Assembly: GCF_014077625.1 (NCBI RefSeq)
Contig: NZ_JACFXU010000018.1
Span: forward strand, 62,001 to 126,000
DNA from: Sediminihaliea albiluteola
Lineage (GTDB): Bacteria; Pseudomonadota; Gammaproteobacteria; Pseudomonadales; Halieaceae
Reading direction: 5' to 3'
Length of the DNA stretch: 64,000 nt
Shown: positions 37,247 through 45,536 of the stretch, one piece after another
How the letters are laid out: the number at the start of each line of letters is the position of its first letter
How positions within the stretch are numbered: position 1 is the stretch's first letter
The notes under the pieces: model-generated
Seen by the model: the letters and a program-made list of their open reading frames with translations, nothing else
What the model was told of the DNA's origin: nothing
The model's database searches: none
Made by a program: the position numbers and the translations under genes

Positions 37247-38104
37247 TCAGTCCCCTTCCTCTGCATCCCTAATGCGCTCCAGCCGCTCTTGCTCTTCGGC
37301 AAAAGCGGCCTTGATTTCTTCCATCACAGAATCGACATCGGCATCATGCTGGTCTAGCTCAAACTGCCCAGTCAGTTCATGATCGGGATGGAGATCGCCA
37401 TCTTCAAATAAAGCCCAAATTTCTTGAGCATAGTGAGTTTGTAATAGCTCTGGAGCGAATTGGCCGTAGTACTGGGTGATATTTTCGACATCGCGCTCAA
37501 GCATAGCTTGGGCATTATTGTTGGCAGCCGCGTATACCGCTTGCGGTAGGTCAATAATAATTGGCCCGTCTTCATCTACTAGCACATTAAATTCAGAGAG
37601 GTCGCCGTGAATTAGTCCGGCACAGAGCATCCGCATGACATAGTGCATCATAATGGCGTGATCTTCTCGCGCCTGTTCGGCAGACATGCTGACATCGTCG
37701 AGTCGCGGTGCAGCGTCGCCATTCTCATCGGTGACTAGCTCCATGAGTAGCACACCATCAAAGCAACCGTAGGGCTGTGGCACCCTTACTCCAGCTCCAG
37801 CGAGCCGGTACAGGGCGTCTACCTCAGCATTCTGCCAGGTTTCTTCCTGCTCCTTGCGCCCGAATTTAGAGCCTTTTTCCATGGCTCTGGCCCGGCGGCT
37901 GTTACGTACACGGCGCCCCTCGGTATATTGAGCTGCTTTTTTAAAGCTGCGCTTCATGGCTTCTTTGTAGATTTTGGCGCAGCGAATTTCAGCGCCGCAG
38001 CGCACCACAAAGACATCGGCTTCTTTGCCGCTCATCAGAGGATAGAGCACTTCATCCACAAGTCCGTCATCGACCAGGGGTTGGAGGCGTTTAGGAGTTT
38101 TCAC
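37247..38104 (-). CDS. RIO-family serine/threonine protein kinase
   Basis: This 285-residue protein has the atypical RIO kinase core. MSGKEADVFVVRC is the nucleotide-binding start, YKE holds the ATP-anchoring lysine region, HGDLSEFNVLV is the catalytic loop and IIDLPQAV is the metal-binding loop. The segment RSFKKAAQYTEGR resembles the RIO1 flexible loop. Bacterial RIO kinases are widespread in Gammaproteobacteria but poorly characterised; in archaea and eukaryotes they act in small-subunit ribosome maturation. An acidic C-terminal tail (about 250-285) is rich in Glu and Asp. It converges with the dnaJ-dapB transcript and follows a DUF3127 gene on the same strand. Confidence 0.88.
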   Translation of the reverse strand: MKTPKRLQPLVDDGLVDEVLYPLMSGKEADVFVVRCGAEIRCAKIYKEAMKRSFKKAAQYTEGRRVRNSRRARAMEKGSKFGRKEQEETWQNAEVDALYRLAGAGVRVPQPYGCFDGVLLMELVTDENGDAAPRLDDVSMSAEQAREDHAIMMHYVMRMLCAGLIHGDLSEFNVLVDEDGPIIIDLPQAVYAAANNNAQAMLERDVENITQYYGQFAPELLQTHYAQEIWALFEDGDLHPDHELTGQFELDQHDADVDSVMEEIKAAFAEEQERLERIRDAEEGD

Positions 38105-38159
38105 AGTAATTAATCAGCCTGAAAAGTGGGCGAAGTGCGCAGTGTGCAATATCTGAGGA

Positions 38160-38516
38160 TTAAAATGGAATATCTGAGTCCTCATACATTGGAGGTTCTA
38201 GGTCATTGGGCGCGCTAGAGTAGCCGGGATCGTTGTCATAGGATGTGCTGTCTTGTACCGATACTTTCCAACCCTGAAGGTTATTGAAATAGCGTCCGTT
38301 GTACTCTCTGCCGCGAATATCGAAGGTAACCGTCACTTCTTGACCGGGCGAGAGATTGTCGAGCAGTGCAACTTTGTCTTGCACAAACTCGAGGTTGATT
38401 TCCTGTGGGTACTTGCCGTCCTCAACGATCACTACCATTTCGCGCTTGGTAAAGCCGCTGTTGAAGGTTTGTGGGTCTTGGATCAGTTTAATTTTCCCGC
38501 TCAGCTCATAGGCCAT
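38160..38516 (-). CDS. DUF3127 protein with an SSB-like C-terminal tail
   Basis: This 118-residue protein fits DUF3127, an OB-fold-like domain (MAYELSGKIKLIQDPQTF, then GFTKREMVVI). A short disordered linker leads to an acidic tip ending EDSDIPF. The tip closely mimics the DDDIPF tip of single-stranded DNA-binding protein, which recruits repair and replication enzymes. This suggests a role on single-stranded DNA or as a decoy for SSB partners; the family has no firm function to my knowledge. It precedes the RIO kinase gene on the minus strand with 55 bases between. Confidence 0.8.
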   Translation of the reverse strand: MAYELSGKIKLIQDPQTFNSGFTKREMVVIVEDGKYPQEINLEFVQDKVALLDNLSPGQEVTVTFDIRGREYNGRYFNNLQGWKVSVQDSTSYDNDPGYSSAPNDLEPPMYEDSDIPF

Positions 38517-38646
38517 TCAAGTGTTTCCTGTAGCAAATATCTGTATATGTAGAGTGGCCTATTGTAGCGGGTTCAGGGGCTTTGTTCAGCGCTGATTCGC
38601 GGTCATTTGCGGGCCATTATTAGTCTTTAGTGCTTGCTGAGTGCTT

Positions 38647-38679
38647 GCTCACTCGCCAGCCCTTTCCAGGGCAGTGAGC
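38647..38679. repeat. Stem-loop in the DUF3127 / lipid kinase intergenic region
   Basis: GCTCACT pairs with AGTGAGC and, inside it, GCCCT with AGGGC, with a five-base bulge. It lies in the divergent gap 38517-38806, which otherwise holds no gene. A direct repeat of AGTGCTTGCT lies just upstream. Confidence 0.35.
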
Positions 38680-38806
38680 TATCATCTTAGTAAGAGCGCG
38701 CTTACCAACAAGCAAAGCCTCTGAGCGAAGGTATTGGGAGACAGATCAACAAGGCACTAAGCTAGCAGAGTTGCTGCAGGCCTATTGTCTGGGCTAAGTT
38801 GCTACT

Positions 38807-39796
38807 ATGGAAAGATCAGATAAACCTTCTGATGGTGCTGCGCGGGAGAGCCCTGTGTCAGATAAAGATCATAGACCGTTTTTTATCGTCCTTAATGGCG
38901 GCTCAGGTCAAGGCGGAGCGGACGAGGCCGTCCAGCTAATGGACGAGGTATTGGCCAGCTCCAATCGCCAATACGAAATCATCAAAGTAGAGCAGAGCAG
39001 TACTCTGAGCGCGGTAGCTGAATGGGCGGTCAAGCAGGCCCAGGCTCAAAATGGCATAGTGGTTGCCGCGGGCGGTGACGGTACGCTCAATGCTGTATGC
39101 CAAGCTCTGGCTGGCACCGGTATACCTTTGGGCTTAGTGCCTCTAGGTACCTTTAATTATTTTGCCCGCAACTATGGCATACCGCAGGATACCACCCTAG
39201 CAACTCGCTGCTTGCTGGATGCCCAGCTAAGGCCCATTCAAGCGGGCTTTGTGAATGAGAAAATTTTCTTAGTTAACGCCAGCTTAGGCATCTATCCAAA
39301 ATTGCTGGAAGATCGTGAGGCCTACAAACAGAACCTGGGTCGAAGCCGCGTAGTGGCTTTTCTGTCGGCCTTAGCGACCTTCATGCGGGCGCACAGAAAA
39401 CTCCGTATTGATGTCAGTATTGACGGCGAACAGCGGCCGGTCATTACCAGCTCCTTAGTGGTTGCAAACAACGCCTTGCAGCTTGAGCATATCGGCTTGG
39501 GTCAGAGTGAAGCCTTAGCTCAGGGCCAGTTGGTAGCAGTGTTAGTGAAGCCGATGGGGCGCTTGGCCTTATACGCCTTGCTGTTGCGGGGCTTGGTGCA
39601 GCGATTAGGGGAGGCAGACAACCTCGATGGCTTCACCTTTAGTGAAATGCGTGTGAGCCGAGGGCGAGCGCATCGAGCCAAAATCGCCTTGGACGGCGAA
39701 GTATCTTGGATGCAACTGCCGCTACAATTTAAGGCGCGTGAAAATGCCCTAAACTTATTGGTGCCGAGTGATCCCCAAATGCGTGAACGCTTATGA
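38807..39796 (+). CDS. Diacylglycerol/lipid kinase-family protein
   Basis: This 329-residue protein has the DAGK catalytic domain. FIVLNGGSGQGG lies near residues 25-36, GGDGTLNAV is the nucleotide-binding motif, and PLGTFNYFARN follows. The C-terminal half is the beta-sandwich found in YegS/DgkB-type enzymes. It probably phosphorylates a lipid such as diacylglycerol; the exact lipid is unknown. The last four bases overlap the next gene (ATGA), so it is coupled to a metallophosphoesterase, a kinase-phosphatase pairing seen in several Proteobacteria. Confidence 0.87.
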   Translation: MERSDKPSDGAARESPVSDKDHRPFFIVLNGGSGQGGADEAVQLMDEVLASSNRQYEIIKVEQSSTLSAVAEWAVKQAQAQNGIVVAAGGDGTLNAVCQALAGTGIPLGLVPLGTFNYFARNYGIPQDTTLATRCLLDAQLRPIQAGFVNEKIFLVNASLGIYPKLLEDREAYKQNLGRSRVVAFLSALATFMRAHRKLRIDVSIDGEQRPVITSSLVVANNALQLEHIGLGQSEALAQGQLVAVLVKPMGRLALYALLLRGLVQRLGEADNLDGFTFSEMRVSRGRAHRAKIALDGEVSWMQLPLQFKARENALNLLVPSDPQMRERL

Positions 39797-40578
39797 AGAC
39801 GATACTGCACGTTTCCGACCCACATTTTGGTACGGTTAAAGATGAGGTCCGTCAGGCATTACTCAATCTTGCGCTCGATCAAATGCCTGAGCATATACTG
39901 ATTACAGGCGACATCACCCAGCGCGCGCGGCGCAAACAGTTCGCTGAAGCGCGATTGTTTATCGCTAAGCTGCCCGCACCCGTTATGGTGGTGCCGGGAA
40001 ACCATGACATTCCCTTATTTAATCTAGTGGCGCGCTGGCTGAAGCCTTACGCTAATTACTGTGCGACCTTTGGTCCAAGTTTAGAGCCGGAGTATGAGAG
40101 CGACTCACTGTTGGTAGTGGGGGTGAATACCAGTCGTCCTTATAGACACGTGGATGGGGAAATATCCCCGGAGCAGGTCGAGCGAGTGGCGCGGCGCTTG
40201 AGGCAGGCAAGGCCTGAGCAATTGCGTATTGTGATGCAGCATCATCCAGTCACTGCTATTGAGGAGTCGGATGTTAAAAATTTAGTGGTTGGGCGCGAGC
40301 AAGCTGTGCCTGCCTGGGTTGATGCGGGCATGGATATCCTACTTGCAGGGCACATTCACTTGCCCTATGTGAAGGCGATATACGGCACTGGTGAGCGCTC
40401 AGCCTGGACTGCGCAGGCCGGTACGGCGCTGTCATGGCGCACCAGAGACGGTATACCCAACTCGGTGAATATAATCCGCCATCAAGCTGGTATTTGCTTG
40501 TTTGAGCGCTGGGATTTTGAGGCTGCTAGCGGCCAGTTTATGTTGAGCGAAGAGAGCGATTTAGCACTGGACCATTAA
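39793..40578 (+). CDS. Calcineurin-like metallophosphoesterase
   Basis: This 261-residue protein has the full metal-binding signature: SDPHFG (D, H), ITGDITQ (D), VPGNHD (N, H), MQHHP (H) and GHIHLP (H). Two metals should be bound. It has no signal peptide and is probably cytoplasmic, resembling cAMP phosphodiesterase CpdA or UDP-diacylglucosamine hydrolases in general fold; the substrate is not evident. It overlaps the lipid kinase gene by four bases, which suggests a phospholipid or phosphorylated-lipid substrate (inference). Confidence 0.88.
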   Translation: MKTILHVSDPHFGTVKDEVRQALLNLALDQMPEHILITGDITQRARRKQFAEARLFIAKLPAPVMVVPGNHDIPLFNLVARWLKPYANYCATFGPSLEPEYESDSLLVVGVNTSRPYRHVDGEISPEQVERVARRLRQARPEQLRIVMQHHPVTAIEESDVKNLVVGREQAVPAWVDAGMDILLAGHIHLPYVKAIYGTGERSAWTAQAGTALSWRTRDGIPNSVNIIRHQAGICLFERWDFEAASGQFMLSEESDLALDH

Positions 40579-40602
40579 GGCATACTAGCTCATTGAACTT
40601 TT

Positions 40603-40629
40603 CTCTAGGGTGGCTGCGCTACCCTAGAG
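40603..40629 (+). terminator. Stem-loop after the phosphoesterase gene
   Basis: CTCTAGGGT, nine-base loop, ACCCTAGAG is a perfect 9-bp stem 24 bases after the stop. It is followed by TAAGG rather than a T-run. Confidence 0.45.
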
Positions 40630-40753
40630 TAAGGCTGCCAACTTGGTATGCTGGTACTTTAATCAGCTAGTCAAAAGCACATAAGACAAGTCAGCATAGA
40701 GCTACGAGGGCTCTATCGGCTCGCGATTTAAAGCGCTATAAAAAGGGATGCCT

Positions 40754-40776
40754 ATGAACATATTAATAGCTGCATA
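40754..40776 (+). other. Out-of-frame start of a lipoprotein signal peptide (apparent frameshift)
   Basis: ATG 40754 has GGGATG-type ribosome-binding sequence just upstream (AAAGGGATGCCT) and reads MNILIAA before a TAG. Adding one base at about 40774 would join it to the next frame as MNILIAALVAAILLQAC, a classic lipoprotein signal. Confidence 0.5.
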
Positions 40777-41235
40777 GTGGCCGCTATATTGCTGCAAGCT
40801 TGTAGTACGCCGCAGGCTGAGCAGCAGGTGGTCGGTAATCAAGGACTAGACCCAGAGGGCCTATTTAGCATGCCGGGCTTTCATCAGGTCATGCTCAGCC
40901 AGGGCAGTAAAACCATCTATGTCGCTGGGCAAGTCGCTTACGACAGCGAGATGAATATGGTAGGTATCGGAGACTATGCCGCACAAACTACCAGGGCCCT
41001 GCAAAATGTCGCCTTAGCGCTTAAAGCGGCAGGTGCCGCACCGGAAGATGTTGTCAGCAGTACTCTTTATATTAAAGGCCTCAATAGGCAAGCTGCCCGG
41101 GAGATCACTCAGGCCATGGCAACAGCCCTTGATGGTCAGCCCTTTCCCGCCCATGCATTCAACATGATTGGGATTGACGCTTTAGCAGACCCAAGGGCAC
41201 TAATTGAAATTACTTCTATTGCAGTGCGCCAATAG
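40777..41235 (+). CDS. RidA/YjgF-family protein, probable lipoprotein with disrupted signal
   Basis: The readable frame starts at GTG 40777 (152 residues) and carries a RidA-type domain: GFHQVMLSQGSKTIYVAGQV, then QTTRALQNVALALKAAG and the C-terminal DALADPRALIEI. Typical RidA proteins remove reactive enamines/imines from amino-acid metabolism and are about 130 residues. The usual catalytic Arg occurs near the end in the motif RALIEI. The start lacks a ribosome-binding site, whereas an ATG with a good site lies 23 bases upstream in another frame. The sequence between them would form a lipobox (LLQAC). I therefore think that the gene has a one-base deletion, real or from sequencing, and that the intact form is a lipid-anchored RidA homologue. 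Confidence 0.72.
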   Translation: MAAILLQACSTPQAEQQVVGNQGLDPEGLFSMPGFHQVMLSQGSKTIYVAGQVAYDSEMNMVGIGDYAAQTTRALQNVALALKAAGAAPEDVVSSTLYIKGLNRQAAREITQAMATALDGQPFPAHAFNMIGIDALADPRALIEITSIAVRQ

Positions 41236-41381
41236 GCTCGCCTTAGTCGCCATTTTATTCGTGCCACAGCCGCTCAATTCTAGACTTAGCTTTTATTGAC
41301 AGGCCGTGGCTAAGCCCGCTTACTTGGATGTACTCAGTGCTAGGCTTCACGACGCCAAGATAATTAAAAGAGAGCTTCTTT

Positions 41382-41822
41382 ATGTCGAATAATTCTGCCC
41401 TTGAAATTAGCAACCTTCTCTATCGTTACGCCGAGTATATAGATAGCGGCGACCTGCAAGGGGCCGCGTCATTATTTCAGCACGCCACAATCAAGACCAA
41501 CGAGCAGCTAGTTGATGCCGAAGGTCTGCTGGCAGTGTGGCGGCAAGTCATTCAAATTTACCCTTGCGGCACTCCCCGCACCAAGCATGTAGTAAGCAAT
41601 CCAATTATAGAAATTGATGAGCTAGCTAAAAAAGCTACTTGCCGCTCTTACTACACTGTATTTCAGTGTACGGACAAACTGCCGCTGCAACCTGTTGCAG
41701 CGGGGCGTTATCACGATGAGTTTGAATGTGTTGAGGGACAGTGGCGATTTTCCTATCGCGACTATTCAAAGCTGGATTTCCTTGGCGATCTCAGTGCTCA
41801 TTTGAAAAATATTGAGTTATAA
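41382..41822 (+). CDS. SnoaL-like (NTF2 fold) protein
   Basis: This 146-residue single-domain protein begins with the family helix EISNLLYRYAEYIDSGDLQGAASLF. Later strands include HVVSNPIIEID and CRSYYTVFQC, and it ends WRFSYRDYSKLDFLGDLS. The pattern fits the SnoaL_4 group, which includes ring hydroxylases' small subunits, scytalone-dehydratase-like enzymes and many unknowns. It has no signal peptide. It precedes the acyl-CoA dehydrogenase unit by about 295 bases with a possible terminator between, so it is probably a separate transcript. A role in the same catabolic route is only suggested by position. Confidence 0.78.
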   Translation: MSNNSALEISNLLYRYAEYIDSGDLQGAASLFQHATIKTNEQLVDAEGLLAVWRQVIQIYPCGTPRTKHVVSNPIIEIDELAKKATCRSYYTVFQCTDKLPLQPVAAGRYHDEFECVEGQWRFSYRDYSKLDFLGDLSAHLKNIEL

Positions 41823-41887
41823 ATACCCACTGTTTAGAACACTATTATTCTTGCGGTTCGGACAGAAAGCCTGCGTGCCAAAAACTT

Positions 41888-41903
41888 GCCATGATGGCTT
41901 TTT
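41888..41903 (+). terminator. Weak terminator-like hairpin
   Basis: GCCA, three bases, TGGC followed by five T, after the SnoaL-like gene. The stem is short. The rest of the gap 41823-42117 shows no gene. Confidence 0.35.
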
Positions 41904-42117
41904 AACAGCACCTCGAGCTTAAAGAGATACATTGCTTATAACTCAATGTAATGCCATAGCTTTGAGGATCGCCAAGCCTTGCAATAAAGGCTTCGCCAAA
42001 GTCGCAGCTGAGTAATTTAAGCCCCTACTCGTCTTGTGTCTGCCCCTAGTTCTCGCTATCGTACATGCCGCCTTAAGAAAAAACATACTCAAAAGTCAAA
42101 TAACATGAGGTACTACT

Positions 42118-43296
42118 GTGGATATCAGCTTTTCCCCTGAGGACCTCGCATTTCGCGATGAAGTGCGGGCCTTTTTTGATCAAGCCTATGATGCCGACTT
42201 GCAGGCCCGTTTAGCCGATAAGGCCAGTTTTAAAGAAGCCGTTATCGATTGGCAGAAGCGACTGTACGCACAAGGCTGGATTGCGCCCAATTGGCCAGTG
42301 GAATACGGCGGTACGGGCTGGAGCAGTACTCAAAAGTATATTTTTGAAACTGAGCGCTCCAGCCGTGGTATTCGAGATGTGGTGCCTTTTGGTCTGCAGA
42401 TGGTAGGGCCGGTGATCTATGCCTTCGGTAACGATGAGCAAAAAGAGCGTTTCTTGCCACGTATCCTCAGCAGCGATGACTGGTGGTGCCAGGGCTATTC
42501 AGAGCCCGGTGCCGGCTCTGACCTGGCCTCACTTAAAACCAAGGCGGTTTTAGAGGGTGATGAGTACGTGGTCAATGGCGCCAAAATTTGGACGACCTAT
42601 GCCCAGTACGCCGACTGGATTTTCTGCTTGGTTCGCAGCAACAGCGAAGGTAAGAAACAGGAGGGCATTAGCTTCTTACTTATCGACATGAAATCACCGG
42701 GTATTAAGGTCAACCCGATTCACACTATCGATAACCATCACAGCTTAAATGAGGTGGAATTTAACGATGTGCGGGTGCCGGTAGCTAACCGCATTGGTGA
42801 AGAGAATAAAGGCTGGACCTATGCCAAAGCACTGCTGGCCCATGAACGTACCACTATCGCTGGCGTGGCTGACAGCAAGCGCGCCTTCGATGAGGTCTGC
42901 CGCAGGGCAGCGCTGGAAGTGAATGCTGGTAAGCGACTGATTGACGATCCGCTGTTCCGCAAGCGCTTGTCGGATATCGAAATTGAATTAATGGCACTGG
43001 AGTTTACCGAGTTGCGAGTGCTAGCAACGGTTGCCTCTGGTGGTGCGCCGGGAGCGGAGTCCTCTCTGTTAAAGATCAAAGGCACTGAGTTGCAGCAGGC
43101 TATTCAGAGTCTGAATATGGAGCTGGCGGGATATTACCAAGGGGTGCTGGATAACAACTTAAGCGCTGAGCAGCTCGGTCATGAGTTTGGCAGTGACGCG
43201 CGGCAATCCTTTATGTATGGCCGAGCCGCTACGGTCTATGGCGGCTCTAATGAAATACAAAAAAATATCATCGCCAAGGCCGTCCTAGGCCTGTAA
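42118..43296 (+). CDS. Acyl-CoA dehydrogenase (first of a pair)
   Basis: The start GTG 42118 follows GAGGT by six bases. The 392-residue flavoprotein has an N-terminal helical domain, the middle motif WCQGYSEPGAGSDLASL that binds FAD and acyl-CoA, and a C-terminal domain ending YGGSNEIQKNIIA. It catalyses alpha,beta-dehydrogenation of an acyl-CoA. It is followed 23 bases later by a second, divergent acyl-CoA dehydrogenase. Adjacent pairs like this form alpha2-beta2 heterotetramers in steroid side-chain degradation (ChsE-type), which is a reasonable model here (inference). Confidence 0.9.
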   Translation: MDISFSPEDLAFRDEVRAFFDQAYDADLQARLADKASFKEAVIDWQKRLYAQGWIAPNWPVEYGGTGWSSTQKYIFETERSSRGIRDVVPFGLQMVGPVIYAFGNDEQKERFLPRILSSDDWWCQGYSEPGAGSDLASLKTKAVLEGDEYVVNGAKIWTTYAQYADWIFCLVRSNSEGKKQEGISFLLIDMKSPGIKVNPIHTIDNHHSLNEVEFNDVRVPVANRIGEENKGWTYAKALLAHERTTIAGVADSKRAFDEVCRRAALEVNAGKRLIDDPLFRKRLSDIEIELMALEFTELRVLATVASGGAPGAESSLLKIKGTELQQAIQSLNMELAGYYQGVLDNNLSAEQLGHEFGSDARQSFMYGRAATVYGGSNEIQKNIIAKAVLGL

Positions 43297-43319
43297 ACCC
43301 GGAACTGGAGAGAAGTATC

Positions 43320-44456
43320 ATGAACTTTGATTTTACCGAAGAACAGAGCATGCTCCGGGACAGTGTGGCTCGCTATGTCCAAGATAACTACGATTTTGAG
43401 GCTCGCCGCGCCATAGCTGAATCGACAGAGGGCATGAGCCGCGAGCACTGGCAGAACTTCGCTGAGTTGGGTTGGTTGTCGGTGCCTTTTGCAGAGGAGC
43501 ATGGCGGTTTTGGCGGCTCTACTGTCGACACTATGCTGGTGATGGAAGAGCTTGGCAAAGGCCTCGTATTGGAACCCTATCTGGCAACTGTGGTGCTGTT
43601 TGGTGGCCTATTGCAGCGCAGCGGAAACTCGGCGCTACAAGCGGAGTTTATCCCTAAAATCATCGACGGCACTTGCCTAGGTGCCTTTGCCTACCTAGAG
43701 CGGCAGAGTCGCTTTGAGCTGAATGATGTGCAAAGCCATGCAACTGCCTCAGGCGATGGCTACAGCATCAGCGGTGAAAAAGTGCTGGTGTTTAATGGCG
43801 CCAATGCCGATCACTTGATTGTGTCTGCCCGCACAGCCGGCGAACAATTTGATCAGCAAGGGATTAGCTTGTTTTTAGTGCCTATCGATGCCGAAGGTGT
43901 GACAGTGACTAGCTACGGCATGATGGATGGCCAGCGAGTGGCCAATATCAGCTTTGATAAGGTTGCGGTTCCTAGTACTTCTTTGCTGGGGCTAGAGGGC
44001 GAGGCAATGGCCTTGATTGAAGCTGTCGTGCAGCATGCAAACGTAGCCCTAGCTTCAGAAGCCATAGGTATTATGGGCCAATTAAATGCTAAAACCTTGG
44101 ATTATGCCAAGACCCGCAAGCAGTTTGGCGTGACCATAGGCAGCTTTCAGGCACTGCAACACCGCATGGTGGACACATTCATGGCCTATGAGCAAAGTAA
44201 GTCACTGTTATATAGGGCTGTATGTGAGTTGGAAGATCAGGCTGATAGCGCTGCCGCAACGGTGCATGCTCTGATGGTGATGATTGACCGCTCTGGCAAA
44301 TTAATTTTTTCCGAGGCGATTCAACTGCATGGCGGTATGGGGCTGACAGATGAGCTGGATATTGGACACTATGCCAAGCGGCTGATGATGATTAATACCA
44401 CCTTTGGCAATGGTGACTTCCACCAAGCCGCTTTCAATGCTTTGCGCTACGCTTAA
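43320..44456 (+). CDS. Acyl-CoA dehydrogenase (second of a pair)
   Basis: This 378-residue acyl-CoA dehydrogenase begins FDFTEEQSMLRDSVARYVQDNYDF. It has a more degenerate middle motif (AYLERQSRF in place of TEPxxGSD) and a C-terminal LHGGMGLTDELDIGHYAKRL. The altered FAD/substrate motif, compared with its neighbour, is typical of the subunit that completes a heteromeric enzyme rather than a stand-alone dehydrogenase. It has GGAG upstream of the ATG. An LLM-class oxidoreductase gene follows after 39 bases. Confidence 0.88.
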   Translation: MNFDFTEEQSMLRDSVARYVQDNYDFEARRAIAESTEGMSREHWQNFAELGWLSVPFAEEHGGFGGSTVDTMLVMEELGKGLVLEPYLATVVLFGGLLQRSGNSALQAEFIPKIIDGTCLGAFAYLERQSRFELNDVQSHATASGDGYSISGEKVLVFNGANADHLIVSARTAGEQFDQQGISLFLVPIDAEGVTVTSYGMMDGQRVANISFDKVAVPSTSLLGLEGEAMALIEAVVQHANVALASEAIGIMGQLNAKTLDYAKTRKQFGVTIGSFQALQHRMVDTFMAYEQSKSLLYRAVCELEDQADSAAATVHALMVMIDRSGKLIFSEAIQLHGGMGLTDELDIGHYAKRLMMINTTFGNGDFHQAAFNALRYA

Positions 44457-44495
44457 AGCTGGCGTAAGTTAGAGCGGTATACAAGGAGACAGATA

Positions 44496-45536
44496 ATGAA
44501 ACTCGGATTTTTGCTCGGCTATTCAGGCAAACAAATTAATATACCTATGGAGCTGATTAAACAGGCTGAAGCCATGGGCTATGACTCAGTGTGGACTGCA
44601 GAAGCCTATGGCAACGATGCTGTAACTGCGGCGAGTTGGGTGCTAGCGCAGACAGAGAAGATCCGCGTAGGTACTGCGATTATGCAAATGCCGGCCCGTA
44701 CGCCCGCTATGTGTGCGATGACAGCGATGTCCTTGGATCAGCTCTCCAATGGCCGCTTTATTGTCGGTCTTGGCGCATCTGGCCCACAGGTGGTTGAGGG
44801 CTGGCACGGCGTGCCTTACGGCAAGCCGGTGACCCGCACTCGAGAGTACGTGAAGATTATGCGCGAAATTATGGAGCGCAAAGGGCCGGTAGAGTTCGAT
44901 GGCGATACCTACCAAATGCCAAACAAAGGGCCTGGCACCACAGGGCTCGGTAAGCCCTTGAAGTCAATTCTGGATGCTAGCCCAGACATTCCAATTTACA
45001 CTGCTTCAATTACACCGGCAGGTCTGCGCTGCGCAGGCGAAGTGGCTGATGGGGTGTTTCCTGTGTGGATGGATCCCAATAAGTTCAGTGTGTTGGGCGA
45101 GCATATAGACAAAGGCTTTGCTAAAGCTGGCAATGGTAAAAGCTTAAAGGACTTCGATGTCGCTCCTTTTGTTTCTGTGGCCATGAACGACGATCTCGAT
45201 GCTGCTTATGATTCCCTGCGCCCCTGGCTGGCCCTGTACATTGGTGGAATGGGCGCCAAGGATAAGAACTTCTACAAAGATTACGCTACGCGTCTTGGTT
45301 ACGGTGATGAGGCCCAGCGTATACAGGAGCTCTATCTCTCAGGGAAGAAAGCTGAAGCGGAAGCCTTAGTGCCCAATCAGTTCTTAGATGAGGTCGCCCT
45401 GGTCGGTCCAAAGGAGAGAATCATCGAGCGTCTAGCTCCTTGGAAAGAGGCTGGCAAGCGGGGTGAGGTGGGCACCATGTTGCTGGGTGTACACGATGTA
45501 CAGGTGTTGGAGCTGTTTGCGAAAGAGCTGCTCTAA
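44496..45536 (+). CDS. LLM-class (luciferase-like) flavin or F420-dependent oxidoreductase
   Basis: This 346-residue TIM-barrel protein of the bacterial luciferase-like family has MKLGFLLGYSG, AEAMGYDSVWTAEAYG, and the SNGRFIVGLGASGPQVVEGWHG motif characteristic of the F420-dependent subgroup. AAGGAGACAG precedes the ATG. Gammaproteobacteria usually lack F420, so FMN or imported F420 are both possible; sequence alone does not decide. It overlaps the next SDR gene by one base (TAATG) and belongs to the acyl-CoA dehydrogenase unit, suggesting a shared catabolic pathway. Confidence 0.86.
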   Translation: MKLGFLLGYSGKQINIPMELIKQAEAMGYDSVWTAEAYGNDAVTAASWVLAQTEKIRVGTAIMQMPARTPAMCAMTAMSLDQLSNGRFIVGLGASGPQVVEGWHGVPYGKPVTRTREYVKIMREIMERKGPVEFDGDTYQMPNKGPGTTGLGKPLKSILDASPDIPIYTASITPAGLRCAGEVADGVFPVWMDPNKFSVLGEHIDKGFAKAGNGKSLKDFDVAPFVSVAMNDDLDAAYDSLRPWLALYIGGMGAKDKNFYKDYATRLGYGDEAQRIQELYLSGKKAEAEALVPNQFLDEVALVGPKERIIERLAPWKEAGKRGEVGTMLLGVHDVQVLELFAKELL

